This document shows positions 1-5,589 of a stretch of DNA of 9,420 bases, piece after piece; position 1 is the stretch's first letter, and every line of letters starts with the position of its first letter. The notes beneath the pieces were generated by a model that searched no databases, was not told where the DNA came from, and worked only from the letters and a program-made list of their open reading frames with translations. This stretch comes from Gulosibacter massiliensis (GTDB lineage Bacteria; Actinomycetota; Actinomycetes; Actinomycetales; Microbacteriaceae). The stretch lies in the NCBI GenBank assembly GCA_945901035.1, contig CAMDKN010000036.1:1-9420 (forward strand), written 5' to 3'. A program made the translations under genes and the position numbers.

Positions 1-349
1 CGGCCCACCCTACACAAGCGACACCCTGCGTGACCTGAAGATTCACTACCCCGACTCTGATTTCTATTTCATTTCCGGAGCCGACGCCATCGCACAAATC
101 CTCGAATGGAAAGATATCGAGGCCGCGTGGGACGTCGCTCACTTCGTCGCGGTCACTCGCCCCGGTCACGCCCTGTCCCTGTCCGGACTGCCGTCCGAGC
201 ACGTGAGCCAACTGGAAATCCCCGCTCTGGCTATTTCCTCGACCGATTGCCGAGCACGAGTGCGTTCGGGCTCCCCGGTCTGGTACCTCGTTCCCGACGG
301 TGTCGTTCAGTACATCGCAAAACACGGGTTGTATCGTGGGAAGTCATGA
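1..349 (+). CDS. nadD: Nicotinate-nucleotide adenylyltransferase, C-terminal part
   Basis: NadD transfers the AMP part of ATP to nicotinate mononucleotide, giving deamido-NAD in cytosolic NAD biosynthesis. The gene enters from the left edge. The reading frame starts at base 2, gives 115 residues and ends at TGA 347-349. The visible part has the family's C-terminal half: [10 protein letters not shown] near the start, then [16 protein letters not shown], then [10 protein letters not shown], and finally [13 protein letters not shown] followed by [15 protein letters not shown]. The ISST.xxR motif followed by the V..YI..H.LY tail is diagnostic for NadD. The N-terminal nucleotide-binding GxFxPxHxGH motif lies outside the window. 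The stop overlaps the start of the next gene (ATGA), so translational coupling is likely. Its place just upstream of rsfS is the usual bacterial arrangement. Confidence 0.95.
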   Translation, partial: GPPYTSDTLRDLKIHYPDSDFYFISGADAIAQILEWKDIEAAWDVAHFVAVTRPGHALSLSGLPSEHVSQLEIPALAISSTDCRARVRSGSPVWYLVPDGVVQYIAKHGLYRGKS

Positions 350-897
350 CGGACCTCTCCACACCGCTCCCAAGTCGCCGTGCGCAACGCCACGCGCGGG
401 AAACGTTGGCGCCAGCAGGAGGAACCGAGTTGCCGTCGCGTCGAGCCCTGCGCCAGGCCCAGGGTCCCCTTGCGCCCACACTGTCGCCCGCGCTCGACCC
501 GGGTCGGGATCTCGACCACTGGGTCGTTCCGTCATCCAGCGTCGGTCAGTCGAACGCGGCTGCAGCGACGCTACACGTCGAACAGTTCCCTTCGGGCGAA
601 ATTGCCGGTCCCATTGGCCACACGGGTGAAATTATCCTGACCGGACCGATTCGAGTCTCCAACGAACCGAGCGTCGCCCGCCCCATCCTGGCATTCGACG
701 CCAGCGTCGACCTGGAATCGCCGGGGATTCCTCGTCGCGCAACCGAGGCTCTGTCCATCATCGGTCGCGCCGGCCCGATGGATGGCAAAACAAAAATTCC
801 GAGTTCCAACAGGGGCATCTCGGCGGGATTTGCAACCTTTTTCGGGTTGCTCGTCGTCACCCTCATCGGTCTCGCCATGTTAACCGATCTCATCTAA
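346..897 (+). CDS. Conserved actinobacterial-type small membrane protein of unknown function between nadD and rsfS
   Basis: The product has 183 residues and I cannot assign a function. The ATG at 346 overlaps the nadD TGA (ATGA), and the stop at 895-897 is 9 bases before the rsfS start, so the gene sits inside a tight operon. This is the main evidence that it is real. The N-terminus is basic and carries a motif twice, [12 protein letters not shown] (residues 8-19) and [12 protein letters not shown] (29-40). A Pro/Ala/Ser-rich low-complexity linker follows. A segment [11 protein letters not shown] (92-102) resembles a TGEI.(I/L)TG.I element that I recall from hypothetical proteins at this locus in Microbacteriaceae. 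One hydrophobic helix lies at about 158-180, with only three residues after it. This predicts a tail-anchored protein with a long basic cytosolic N-terminal part. The frame is open further upstream (to 106), but that part overlaps nadD and is not used. Confidence 0.75.
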   Translation: MTDLSTPLPSRRAQRHARETLAPAGGTELPSRRALRQAQGPLAPTLSPALDPGRDLDHWVVPSSSVGQSNAAAATLHVEQFPSGEIAGPIGHTGEIILTGPIRVSNEPSVARPILAFDASVDLESPGIPRRATEALSIIGRAGPMDGKTKIPSSNRGISAGFATFFGLLVVTLIGLAMLTDLI

Positions 898-901
898 AGG
901 A
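896..901 (+). promoter_or_regulatory. Ribosome binding site of rsfS
   Basis: AAAGGA lies 5 bases before the GTG at 907 and overlaps the TAA stop of the preceding gene. It supports the GTG as the rsfS start and suggests coupled translation. Confidence 0.6.
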
Positions 902-906
902 AAATC

Positions 907-1272
907 GTGCCCGCAACACAAACCGCCATCAACAATGTCGCCACCGTGGCCGCTGCCGCCGAGTCGAAACAGGGCGAGGACATCGTTGCGCTCGATGTGA
1001 GTGGACCGATTGCGATCGTCGACGCGTTCGTCATCGTCACTGGTCGAAACGAGCGCAACGTTCAGGCGATAGCCGATGAAATCGAAGACCAGATGTTGGC
1101 GAACGGAAACAAGACGCTCCGACGGGAAGGACGCGACCTGGCTCGTTGGATCCTGCTCGATTTCGGTGATGTCGTTGCCCACGTTTTTCACGCGGATGAG
1201 CGGATGTTCTACGGCTTGGAACGGCTATGGCACGACTGTCCCGTGATTCCGGTCACGGTCGGCGCGCGCTGA
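907..1272 (+). CDS. rsfS: Ribosomal silencing factor RsfS (Iojap/DUF143 family)
   Basis: RsfS binds ribosomal protein uL14 on the 50S subunit and blocks joining with 30S, which lowers translation in stationary phase or starvation. The product has 121 residues, normal for the family. The single Iojap domain spans about residues 8-117. Typical blocks are EDIVALDVSGPIAIVDAFVIVTG (24-46, with the conserved Asp39-Ala-Phe-Val), RNVQAIADEIE (50-60), REGRDLARWILLDFGDVVAHVF (73-94) and ERMFYGLERLWHD (98-110). The start is GTG with a good Shine-Dalgarno sequence. The nadD-rsfS linkage is conserved across bacteria and independently supports both calls. Cotranscription with nadD is inferred from the spacing. 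Confidence 0.96.
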   Translation: MPATQTAINNVATVAAAAESKQGEDIVALDVSGPIAIVDAFVIVTGRNERNVQAIADEIEDQMLANGNKTLRREGRDLARWILLDFGDVVAHVFHADERMFYGLERLWHDCPVIPVTVGAR

Positions 1273-1306
1273 CGCACCCTGCCCAATTTGGGAGAAATCT
1301 CGCGGG

Positions 1307-1312
1307 TACAGT
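1307..1312 (+). promoter_or_regulatory. Candidate -10 element for tRNA-Ala
   Basis: TACAGT lies 32 bases upstream of the mature tRNA 5' end, in the 72-base gap after rsfS. It fits the actinobacterial TANNNT consensus. No convincing -35 is seen at normal spacing (TTGGGA at 1288-1293 is only 13 bases away), so this is tentative. Confidence 0.3.
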
Positions 1313-1344
1313 AACCTGATGAAGTTGCCCGTTCGGCGACACGA

Positions 1345-1417
1345 GGGCCTGTGGCGCAGCTGGTAGCGCACCTGCATGGCATGCAGGGGGTCAGGGGTTC
1401 GAATCCCCTCAGGTCCA
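1345..1417 (+). tRNA. tRNA-Ala, anticodon GGC
   Basis: This is a complete 73-base cloverleaf. The acceptor GGGCCTG (1345-1351) pairs with CAGGTCC (1410-1416) with one G-U pair, and A1417 is the discriminator base. The anticodon stem CCTGC (1371-1375) pairs with GCAGG (1383-1387) around the loop ATGGCAT, placing GGC at 1378-1380, which reads Ala codons GCC and GCU. The T arm is AGGGG-TTCGAAT-CCCCT (1393-1409). The 3' CCA is not encoded, which is common in actinobacteria. The gene follows rsfS and precedes an acyl-CoA dehydrogenase. No integrase or repeated tRNA end is seen next to it, so nothing indicates use as an attachment site. Confidence 0.97.
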
Positions 1418-1440
1418 CTCTCAATGCTTCGCAAAAAACA

Positions 1441-1459
1441 CTAATATTAGATGTATTAG
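1441..1459 (+). promoter_or_regulatory. AT-rich palindromic promoter/operator candidate upstream of the acyl-CoA dehydrogenase
   Basis: In the 62-base gap between the tRNA and the ATG at 1480 lies CTAATATTAG (1441-1450), a perfect 10-base palindrome. Its left part CTAATA is complemented again by TATTAG at 1454-1459. The block is strikingly AT-rich for this region and contains several -10-like hexamers (TAATAT at 1442-1447). It could be the gene's promoter, a repressor operator, or both. No clear -35 is visible. Confidence 0.35.
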
Positions 1460-1467
1460 AACGGCGC

Positions 1468-1474
1468 GAAGGAG
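1468..1474 (+). promoter_or_regulatory. Ribosome binding site deciding the acyl-CoA dehydrogenase start
   Basis: GAAGGAG lies 5 bases before the ATG at 1480. It is the only strong Shine-Dalgarno sequence in this frame. It shows that the open frame upstream, which runs back into the tRNA, is not translated. Confidence 0.75.
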
Positions 1475-1479
1475 CCACG

Positions 1480-2649
1480 ATGTCGACCTTTTCCACCGCA
1501 GAATCCGTAATGGGATTCGACGCACTGTTCACCGCCGACGAACTCGCGTGGCGGGATTCGGCTCGAAAGTTCTCGCTCGAGCGCATTCAGCCGGGAATCG
1601 ACGAAGACTTCGAGATACAGCGGCTTCGCACCGAACTGATCGCCGAGATGGGCGACCTCGGAATGTTGGGGATGCACATCGACGGCTATGGCTGCGCGGG
1701 GGCCTCGGCGGTGTCGTACGGTCTCGTCTGTTACGAACTCGAAGCCGTCGACACCTCGTGGCGAACACACATCAGCGTGCTCGGATCGCTCGCGATGACG
1801 GCTATCGCCAAGTTCGGTTCGGAAGAACAAAAACAGGAATTCTTGCCCCCGATGGCGCGCGGCGGGAAGATCGGGTGTTTTGGGCTCACCGAACCCCACG
1901 GCGGGTCGGACCCGGGCAACATGATGACCACAGCGGTCAAAGAAGGTGACCACTGGGTCATCAATGGCGCCAAGCGCTGGATTGGCATCGCGAACATCGC
2001 CGACTACGCCATCATCTGGGCGGACACCGAAGACGGCATTCGCGGTTTCATCGTCCCGACCAACACTCCCGGCTTCACCGCGACGCCGATTTCGAACAAG
2101 TTGTCGATGCGCGCGTCGATTCAATGTGACATCGACCTCGAGAACGTTCGTGTTCCCGAGTCACTCCGCCTTCCCGATGCCAAGGGGCTCGGCGCACCGT
2201 TCTCGTGCCTCAACGAGGCACGTTACGGAATCATCTGGGGAGTCATGGGCGCCGCCCGGGCGTCAATCGACATCGCGGTGACGTTCTCGAAAGAGCGAAT
2301 CTTGTTCGGCAAGCCTCTTGCCGCGACGCAAATCACGCAGACCAAGCTCGCCGATTGCTTCCTCGAATTCGAAAAGGGAGTGCTGCTCTCCCACCACATC
2401 GGCAAACTCAAGGATTCGGGCACACTGACCCACGACCAGATTTCGGTCGGCAAACTCAACAACGTTCGCGAAGCGGTCGGAATCGTCTCGACGGTTCGCT
2501 CGATTCTCGGCGGGGACGGGGTTACGGCGGACTACCCAATCATGCGCCACATGATGAACCTCGAGTCGGTTCGCACCTACGAGGGCACCGACGAGGTTCA
2601 CGCTCTCGTTGTCGGTCGTGCGCTCACCGGCGAAGAAGCCTTCCGCTAA
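1480..2649 (+). CDS. gcdH: Acyl-CoA dehydrogenase, glutaryl-CoA dehydrogenase type
   Basis: This is an FAD-dependent cytosolic acyl-CoA dehydrogenase. The best fit is glutaryl-CoA dehydrogenase, which oxidises and decarboxylates glutaryl-CoA to crotonyl-CoA in lysine/tryptophan breakdown. The product has 389 residues, the normal length. Visible features are the flavin/substrate motif CFGLTEPHGGSDPG (133-146), RASIQCDIDLENVRVPES (211-228), and PFSCLNEARYGIIWGVMGAA (240-259), a block typical of GcdH. The C-terminus has RHMMNLESVRTYEGTDEVHAL (356-376) and GRALTG. Glu368 in TYEGT aligns with the catalytic base (mature human Glu370). Arg95 in SWRTHISVLGSL aligns with the glutarate-binding Arg94, which favours GcdH over other acyl-CoA dehydrogenases. 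No electron-transfer flavoprotein, CoA-transferase or other lysine-pathway gene is adjacent, so the substrate is not proven. An alternative is another short or dicarboxyl acyl-CoA dehydrogenase. Confidence 0.88.
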   Translation: MSTFSTAESVMGFDALFTADELAWRDSARKFSLERIQPGIDEDFEIQRLRTELIAEMGDLGMLGMHIDGYGCAGASAVSYGLVCYELEAVDTSWRTHISVLGSLAMTAIAKFGSEEQKQEFLPPMARGGKIGCFGLTEPHGGSDPGNMMTTAVKEGDHWVINGAKRWIGIANIADYAIIWADTEDGIRGFIVPTNTPGFTATPISNKLSMRASIQCDIDLENVRVPESLRLPDAKGLGAPFSCLNEARYGIIWGVMGAARASIDIAVTFSKERILFGKPLAATQITQTKLADCFLEFEKGVLLSHHIGKLKDSGTLTHDQISVGKLNNVREAVGIVSTVRSILGGDGVTADYPIMRHMMNLESVRTYEGTDEVHALVVGRALTGEEAFR

Positions 2650-2672
2650 TCCCACTGAGCGGCTGCACAGGT

Positions 2673-2678
2673 TATCCT
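2673..2678 (+). promoter_or_regulatory. Candidate -10 element giving a leaderless mRNA
   Basis: TATCCT ends 6 bases before the ATG at 2685, which places a transcript start at or next to the A of the ATG. No Shine-Dalgarno sequence exists in the 35 bases after the previous stop. Actinobacteria commonly use TANNNT in this position for leaderless genes. The same geometry occurs before the next gene. No -35 is evident. Confidence 0.45.
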
Positions 2679-2684
2679 TTCCCC

Positions 2685-3617
2685 ATGAGGAGAATATCTA
2701 AGGCACTTGTCGCTGCTCTGATTGGCGCTCTACTCGCGTCGGTGACTCCCGCAACGGCGGCGACGGTCAGCATCACTCCGACGAGCCAGATTACGTTCGA
2801 TAACATCCTCGCGGACGCCATGCGCTTTGACGCGCTGGGTCGCGCCTGGATTTGGAACTACGGTTACTTCCCAGGGGACGCCTCGGCGACGCCCCGACTT
2901 GCAATCTTTGAGAAGGTGTCGGGCGCATGGGCGAGAGTCCAGACGGTCAAAGCCAAGAAACGAACGGTAATGGCGGTGCGATTCGACACCAACGGTCAAC
3001 CCATCGCAACGGTAAGTAGAAAGAACGAAGTTGTCACATGGAGGGTGGGCGATTCGGGCGCGGTTGGAAAGTCGAAACACATCGCACTCCGAGGGCGCGG
3101 GGTTCCTCTTGATGCTTTTCCCACCTCATCAGGGAGCCTCTTCGTCCTCTACCGTGATCGGATCGTTGAATTCGACCTGCCGCTTCGCCGAAAGGAGAAG
3201 CCGGTTCGCACGATAGTCACCGAGACCCGAGCGCCTGGCCAGTTGGTTGCCCTCTCCGACGGAACCATTTTCGTCATGCAAGGGGATAGCTATAACACCC
3301 CCATTGACGTTTTCGGATCCAACCAGTCGGGAGCTATAGAACCTGTGCGGACCATATTGATTGATGCGGCGTTGTCATCGAATCAGTACGCGAGTGACAT
3401 CGCGCTTTCACCCGATGGAAAGGTGGCAGTGGCCTACTGGTCTGCGGGCGTTGCGCTATTTGACATCAGCGCGAGCGGCGGTTCGGTAACCCCCACGACC
3501 TGGTACCCCCAAGAGGCGCCCTTGAGCAACCTCGTGGGTGTTGACTTTGGTCCGAATGGCGTGATGGGGATTTTGGATTACAACTCGCTGAACTCAGTCA
3601 AAGTGTTCTTCGAGTAG
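2685..3617 (+). CDS. Secreted beta-propeller-like protein, paralogue 1
   Basis: The product has 310 residues and no family I can name with a function. A Sec signal peptide is clear: basic MRRISK, a hydrophobic stretch to about residue 20, and an ATA site predicting cleavage after Ala25. There is no lipobox, sorting signal or C-terminal membrane helix, so the mature protein is probably released or loosely surface-bound. The body repeats units of about 40 residues. Each has a D..G core and two beta-strands: FDALGRAWIWN (48-58), FDTNGQPIATV (100-110), LSDGTIFVM (190-198) then IDVFGSNQSGAIEPVRTI (207-224), LSPDGKVAVAYWSAGVALFD (241-260) and FGPNGVMGILDYN (288-300). The IDVF..N.SG...PVRTI pattern is typical of NHL/lactonase-like propeller blades. 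It has no cysteine. It is collinear with the next gene's product. The start at ATG 2685 is fixed by the signal peptide, and the frame upstream of it overlaps gcdH and is not used. Two stops (TAG TGA) end it. Confidence 0.82.
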   Translation: MRRISKALVAALIGALLASVTPATAATVSITPTSQITFDNILADAMRFDALGRAWIWNYGYFPGDASATPRLAIFEKVSGAWARVQTVKAKKRTVMAVRFDTNGQPIATVSRKNEVVTWRVGDSGAVGKSKHIALRGRGVPLDAFPTSSGSLFVLYRDRIVEFDLPLRRKEKPVRTIVTETRAPGQLVALSDGTIFVMQGDSYNTPIDVFGSNQSGAIEPVRTILIDAALSSNQYASDIALSPDGKVAVAYWSAGVALFDISASGGSVTPTTWYPQEAPLSNLVGVDFGPNGVMGILDYNSLNSVKVFFE

Positions 3618-3652
3618 TGATCGGCAGTTCCCACATACCACTCTGAGCCGGG

Positions 3653-3668
3653 GCGAAAACGATTTCGC
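3653..3668 (+). promoter_or_regulatory. Inverted repeat next to the -10 of paralogue 2
   Basis: GCGAAA-ACGA-TTTCGC has a 6-base arm, a 4-base centre and a perfect match. It ends one base before the candidate -10 at 3670. It could be an operator in the promoter spacer. As a terminator for the upstream gene it is short and lacks a following T run, so an operator is the likelier role if it has one. Confidence 0.35.
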
Positions 3669-3669
3669 G

Positions 3670-3675
3670 TAGGGT
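3670..3675 (+). promoter_or_regulatory. Candidate -10 element giving a leaderless mRNA (paralogue 2)
   Basis: TAGGGT ends 6 bases before the ATG at 3682, the same distance as TATCCT before paralogue 1. The bases between are GT-rich (TGGGGT), with no AGGAGG-like site at normal spacing. This implies that each paralogue has its own promoter rather than being read only as an operon. Confidence 0.42.
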
Positions 3676-3681
3676 TGGGGT

Positions 3682-4671
3682 ATGAACACCACTTCGAAAA
3701 TCTTTCGTCCGCTTGCCGCACTGTCGCTGATTGCTGTCGGCTTGTCGGGTGTCTCAACTGCGACCGCCGAGACGGTCGACCTCACACCGTCAACCGTCTC
3801 GCCCGCGTTGGCCGATACGGTTGACCTCACGCCGTCAACCACCTTGGAATGGAACGAGGGGCAAACGTCGAATGCTCAGTTCGATCCGTCGGGCAGGTTG
3901 TGGGTCTGGAACACCGACTATTCTCCGGGATTGCCCTACGGCAAGCAGGTCAGTGTTTTCGTCGAGGATTTGGACGGTGACTGGTTTCACTCTTACCGGT
4001 GGAAGCCTCGCAAGTTCTTTCCCCGCGACATGACTTTTGCGAGCAGTGGGACGATGTACGCGACAGGTAATTGCAAGTTGGCCACCGTCTCGTTCAAGTC
4101 AAATGGCAGAGTCAAGAAAATGAAAACGGTCAAATTTCAGGGCGGCTTCTGCCCATTGTCGGCTTCACTAAACGAGACCGGCAACATTGTCCTCGTCGAT
4201 GATAGTTACATTCGCGAGTACCGACTGCCGCTGAGTTCACGGTCGCGGGCGTTGCGAACCATAACCTTCAGCGAAGACTACGGTTCCGAAAACCAAATTC
4301 ATGCGAGCCGCGACGGGAATGTTTACATTTCGCACGGTGCAAGTTCGGATGGCGTCGATGTCTACACCGCCGACCAACAGGGGATGGTCGCACCAGCGCG
4401 GTCATTCACGATTCACCCCGATTACGGCAGCTCTCAAATCACCGACATAGCCGATGGTGTTTACAGCTATATCACTCTTCGCGTCAACGGCGACATTTTG
4501 ATTTATGACAACGCGATAACCGGGCTCAATCAGATTCCATTGATCGAATTTAACCTAGGCGAGGACACTCCGGAACCCTTCCTCGGAGTGGCCTATGACG
4601 GTACGTCGACATACGTGGCGGTCAATTATGGTGAAATTCCCGCCTTGAAGTTTTACGCCAGTCCAAGCTAA
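3682..4671 (+). CDS. Secreted beta-propeller-like protein, paralogue 2
   Basis: The product has 329 residues and is a paralogue of the preceding gene's product. The function is unknown. The signal peptide has two possible cleavage sites, ATA before Glu30 and ALA before Asp45 (see the repeat at 3766-3840). The mature part has about six blade-like units: FDPSGRLWVWN (67-77), FASSGTMYATGN (119-130), LNETGNIVLVDDSYIREYRLP (163-183), SRDGNVYISHG (209-219) then VDVYTADQQGMVAPARSFTI (225-244), VNGDILIYDN (268-277) and YDGTSTYVAVNYG (305-317). The block IREYRLPL...LRTI with DG.VYI and VDVY...QG..AP matches paralogue 1 (IVEFDLPL...VRTI, DGTIFV, IDVF...QSG..EP) in order and spacing. It has exactly two cysteines, Cys131 and Cys157, a plausible disulfide outside the cell that paralogue 1 lacks. 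There is no anchor. hutG starts 24 bases after its stop. Two of its 60-base rows (4081 and 4501) hold only 26 and 25 G+C, against 39 in row 5401 of hutG. Confidence 0.82.
   Translation: MNTTSKIFRPLAALSLIAVGLSGVSTATAETVDLTPSTVSPALADTVDLTPSTTLEWNEGQTSNAQFDPSGRLWVWNTDYSPGLPYGKQVSVFVEDLDGDWFHSYRWKPRKFFPRDMTFASSGTMYATGNCKLATVSFKSNGRVKKMKTVKFQGGFCPLSASLNETGNIVLVDDSYIREYRLPLSSRSRALRTITFSEDYGSENQIHASRDGNVYISHGASSDGVDVYTADQQGMVAPARSFTIHPDYGSSQITDIADGVYSYITLRVNGDILIYDNAITGLNQIPLIEFNLGEDTPEPFLGVAYDGTSTYVAVNYGEIPALKFYASPS
3766..3840 (+). repeat. In-frame direct repeat at the signal-peptide junction
   Basis: Bases 3766-3795 and 3811-3840 are 30-base direct repeats 45 bases (15 codons) apart with three differences (at 3771/3816, 3777/3822 and 3786/3831). 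They encode AETVDLTPST and ADTVDLTPST. Each copy begins with the Ala of an AxA signal-peptidase site, so the repeat doubles the cleavage site and the mature N-terminus. Confidence 0.85.
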
Positions 4672-4695
4672 CGGGCGGATCTGGAGCTCGTAGCA

Positions 4696-5589
4696 ATGGC
4701 GCTGTCGCACGACCCACTCTGGCCGCGAGCCGGTGGTTGGCATGTGCCTGAGGGCCAAGTTGATTTCGGAATCATTGGTGTCCCGACGTTTTCCACGTCG
4801 CTCACTCCCGGTTCGACGAACCTCACGCCGGCCGCCGTGCGCGAGGTTCTGCCTCGGTATTCCGAGGCGTTCATCGCGGACGGCGAGATTCACACCGCCG
4901 CCCGCTTGTTGAGACACGACTTCGGTGACGTGAAGGACCCCGACGGAGACGAAGCGGGCGCGGTTGGCGCTATTGGTGAGGCTGTTTCCCGCTCACGGCT
5001 GCTGGTGGCAATCGGCGGCGACAACGCGCTGACGGTCCCCGTGGCGGTCGCGGGGTGGGGAGATCGAATCGCGACGGCCGGACTCATCACCGTCGACGCG
5101 CACCTTGACGTTCGCGACGGGGTGAGTAACGGCTCACCCGTCCGCCGACTCATCGAAAATTTCGGGATCGACCCCGCCCGCGTGATGCAGATCGCGATTG
5201 CGGATTTTGCCAATTCGACCGACTATTTGCAGCGCGTGCGCGACTGGGGCGTCACGGTGATCACGCGGGACGATGTGGCGCGGCGGGGAGTTGCCGCTGT
5301 TGTGAAAGAAGCACTCGCGATTGCCGGTGCGGCGGGTGGTCCGATTCACGTCGACCTCGACATCGACGCCTGTGACCGTTCGGTTGCGCCGGCCTGCCCA
5401 GCCTCTATTCCTGGCGGACTCAGCGCCTACGAGATGCGTCAGTTTGCCCGCGGGTTCGCGCGGGATGACCGCGTCGTCACGATTGACCTCGCCGAGGTGG
5501 ATGCGGCGGCCGACTCCGCCGACGGTAGGACCGTTCGGCTGACTGCGCTGTGCGTGCTCGAAGCCCTCGCGGGTTTGTCCGAGCGCTAA
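4696..5589 (+). CDS. hutG: Formimidoylglutamase, ureohydrolase family
   Basis: HutG hydrolyses N-formimino-L-glutamate to glutamate and formamide, the last step of histidine breakdown, using a two-Mn centre in the arginase fold. The product has 297 residues, normal length. Ureohydrolase motifs are in order: GGDNAL (107-112), DAHLD (134-138), [11 protein letters not shown] (222-232, with metal ligands Asp222 and Asp224) and DLAEVD (264-269, with Glu267 matching the conserved Glu). The first motif is normally GGDH. Here the metal-ligand His is Asn110, while the other ligands are kept. Next to hutHUI, formimidoylglutamase is the best call. Agmatinase or guanidinobutyrase would also match the fold. 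The ATG has GGAG (4683-4686) 9 bases upstream. The gene is on the strand opposite hutHUI and its TAA overlaps the hutI stop. It lies 24 bases after paralogue 2 with no terminator seen between them, so read-through is possible. Confidence 0.88.
   Translation: MALSHDPLWPRAGGWHVPEGQVDFGIIGVPTFSTSLTPGSTNLTPAAVREVLPRYSEAFIADGEIHTAARLLRHDFGDVKDPDGDEAGAVGAIGEAVSRSRLLVAIGGDNALTVPVAVAGWGDRIATAGLITVDAHLDVRDGVSNGSPVRRLIENFGIDPARVMQIAIADFANSTDYLQRVRDWGVTVITRDDVARRGVAAVVKEALAIAGAAGGPIHVDLDIDACDRSVAPACPASIPGGLSAYEMRQFARGFARDDRVVTIDLAEVDAAADSADGRTVRLTALCVLEALAGLSER

Noticed and set aside
880..1191. Minus-strand open frame of 103 codons opposite rsfS.
   Set aside because: rsfS is unmistakable on the plus strand, and the antisense frame has no start signal or domain.
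1351..1479. Open frame from a GTG at 1351 that would extend the acyl-CoA dehydrogenase by 43 residues (begins MAQLVAHLHGMQ).
   Set aside because: It translates the tRNA-Ala gene itself. This peptide is a well-known artefact of tRNA sequence. The strong ribosome binding site at 1468-1474 places the start at 1480.
1209..1586. Minus-strand open frames over the tRNA (containing GIRTPDPLHAMQVRYQ and related peptides).
   Set aside because: This is the antisense tRNA artefact found in many databases. There is no ribosome binding site and it overlaps real genes.
2643..2662. Possible terminator hairpin CCGCT...AGCGG at the acyl-CoA dehydrogenase stop.
   Set aside because: It has only 5 base pairs with a 10-base loop and no T run, and it overlaps the stop codon. 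It is probably chance.
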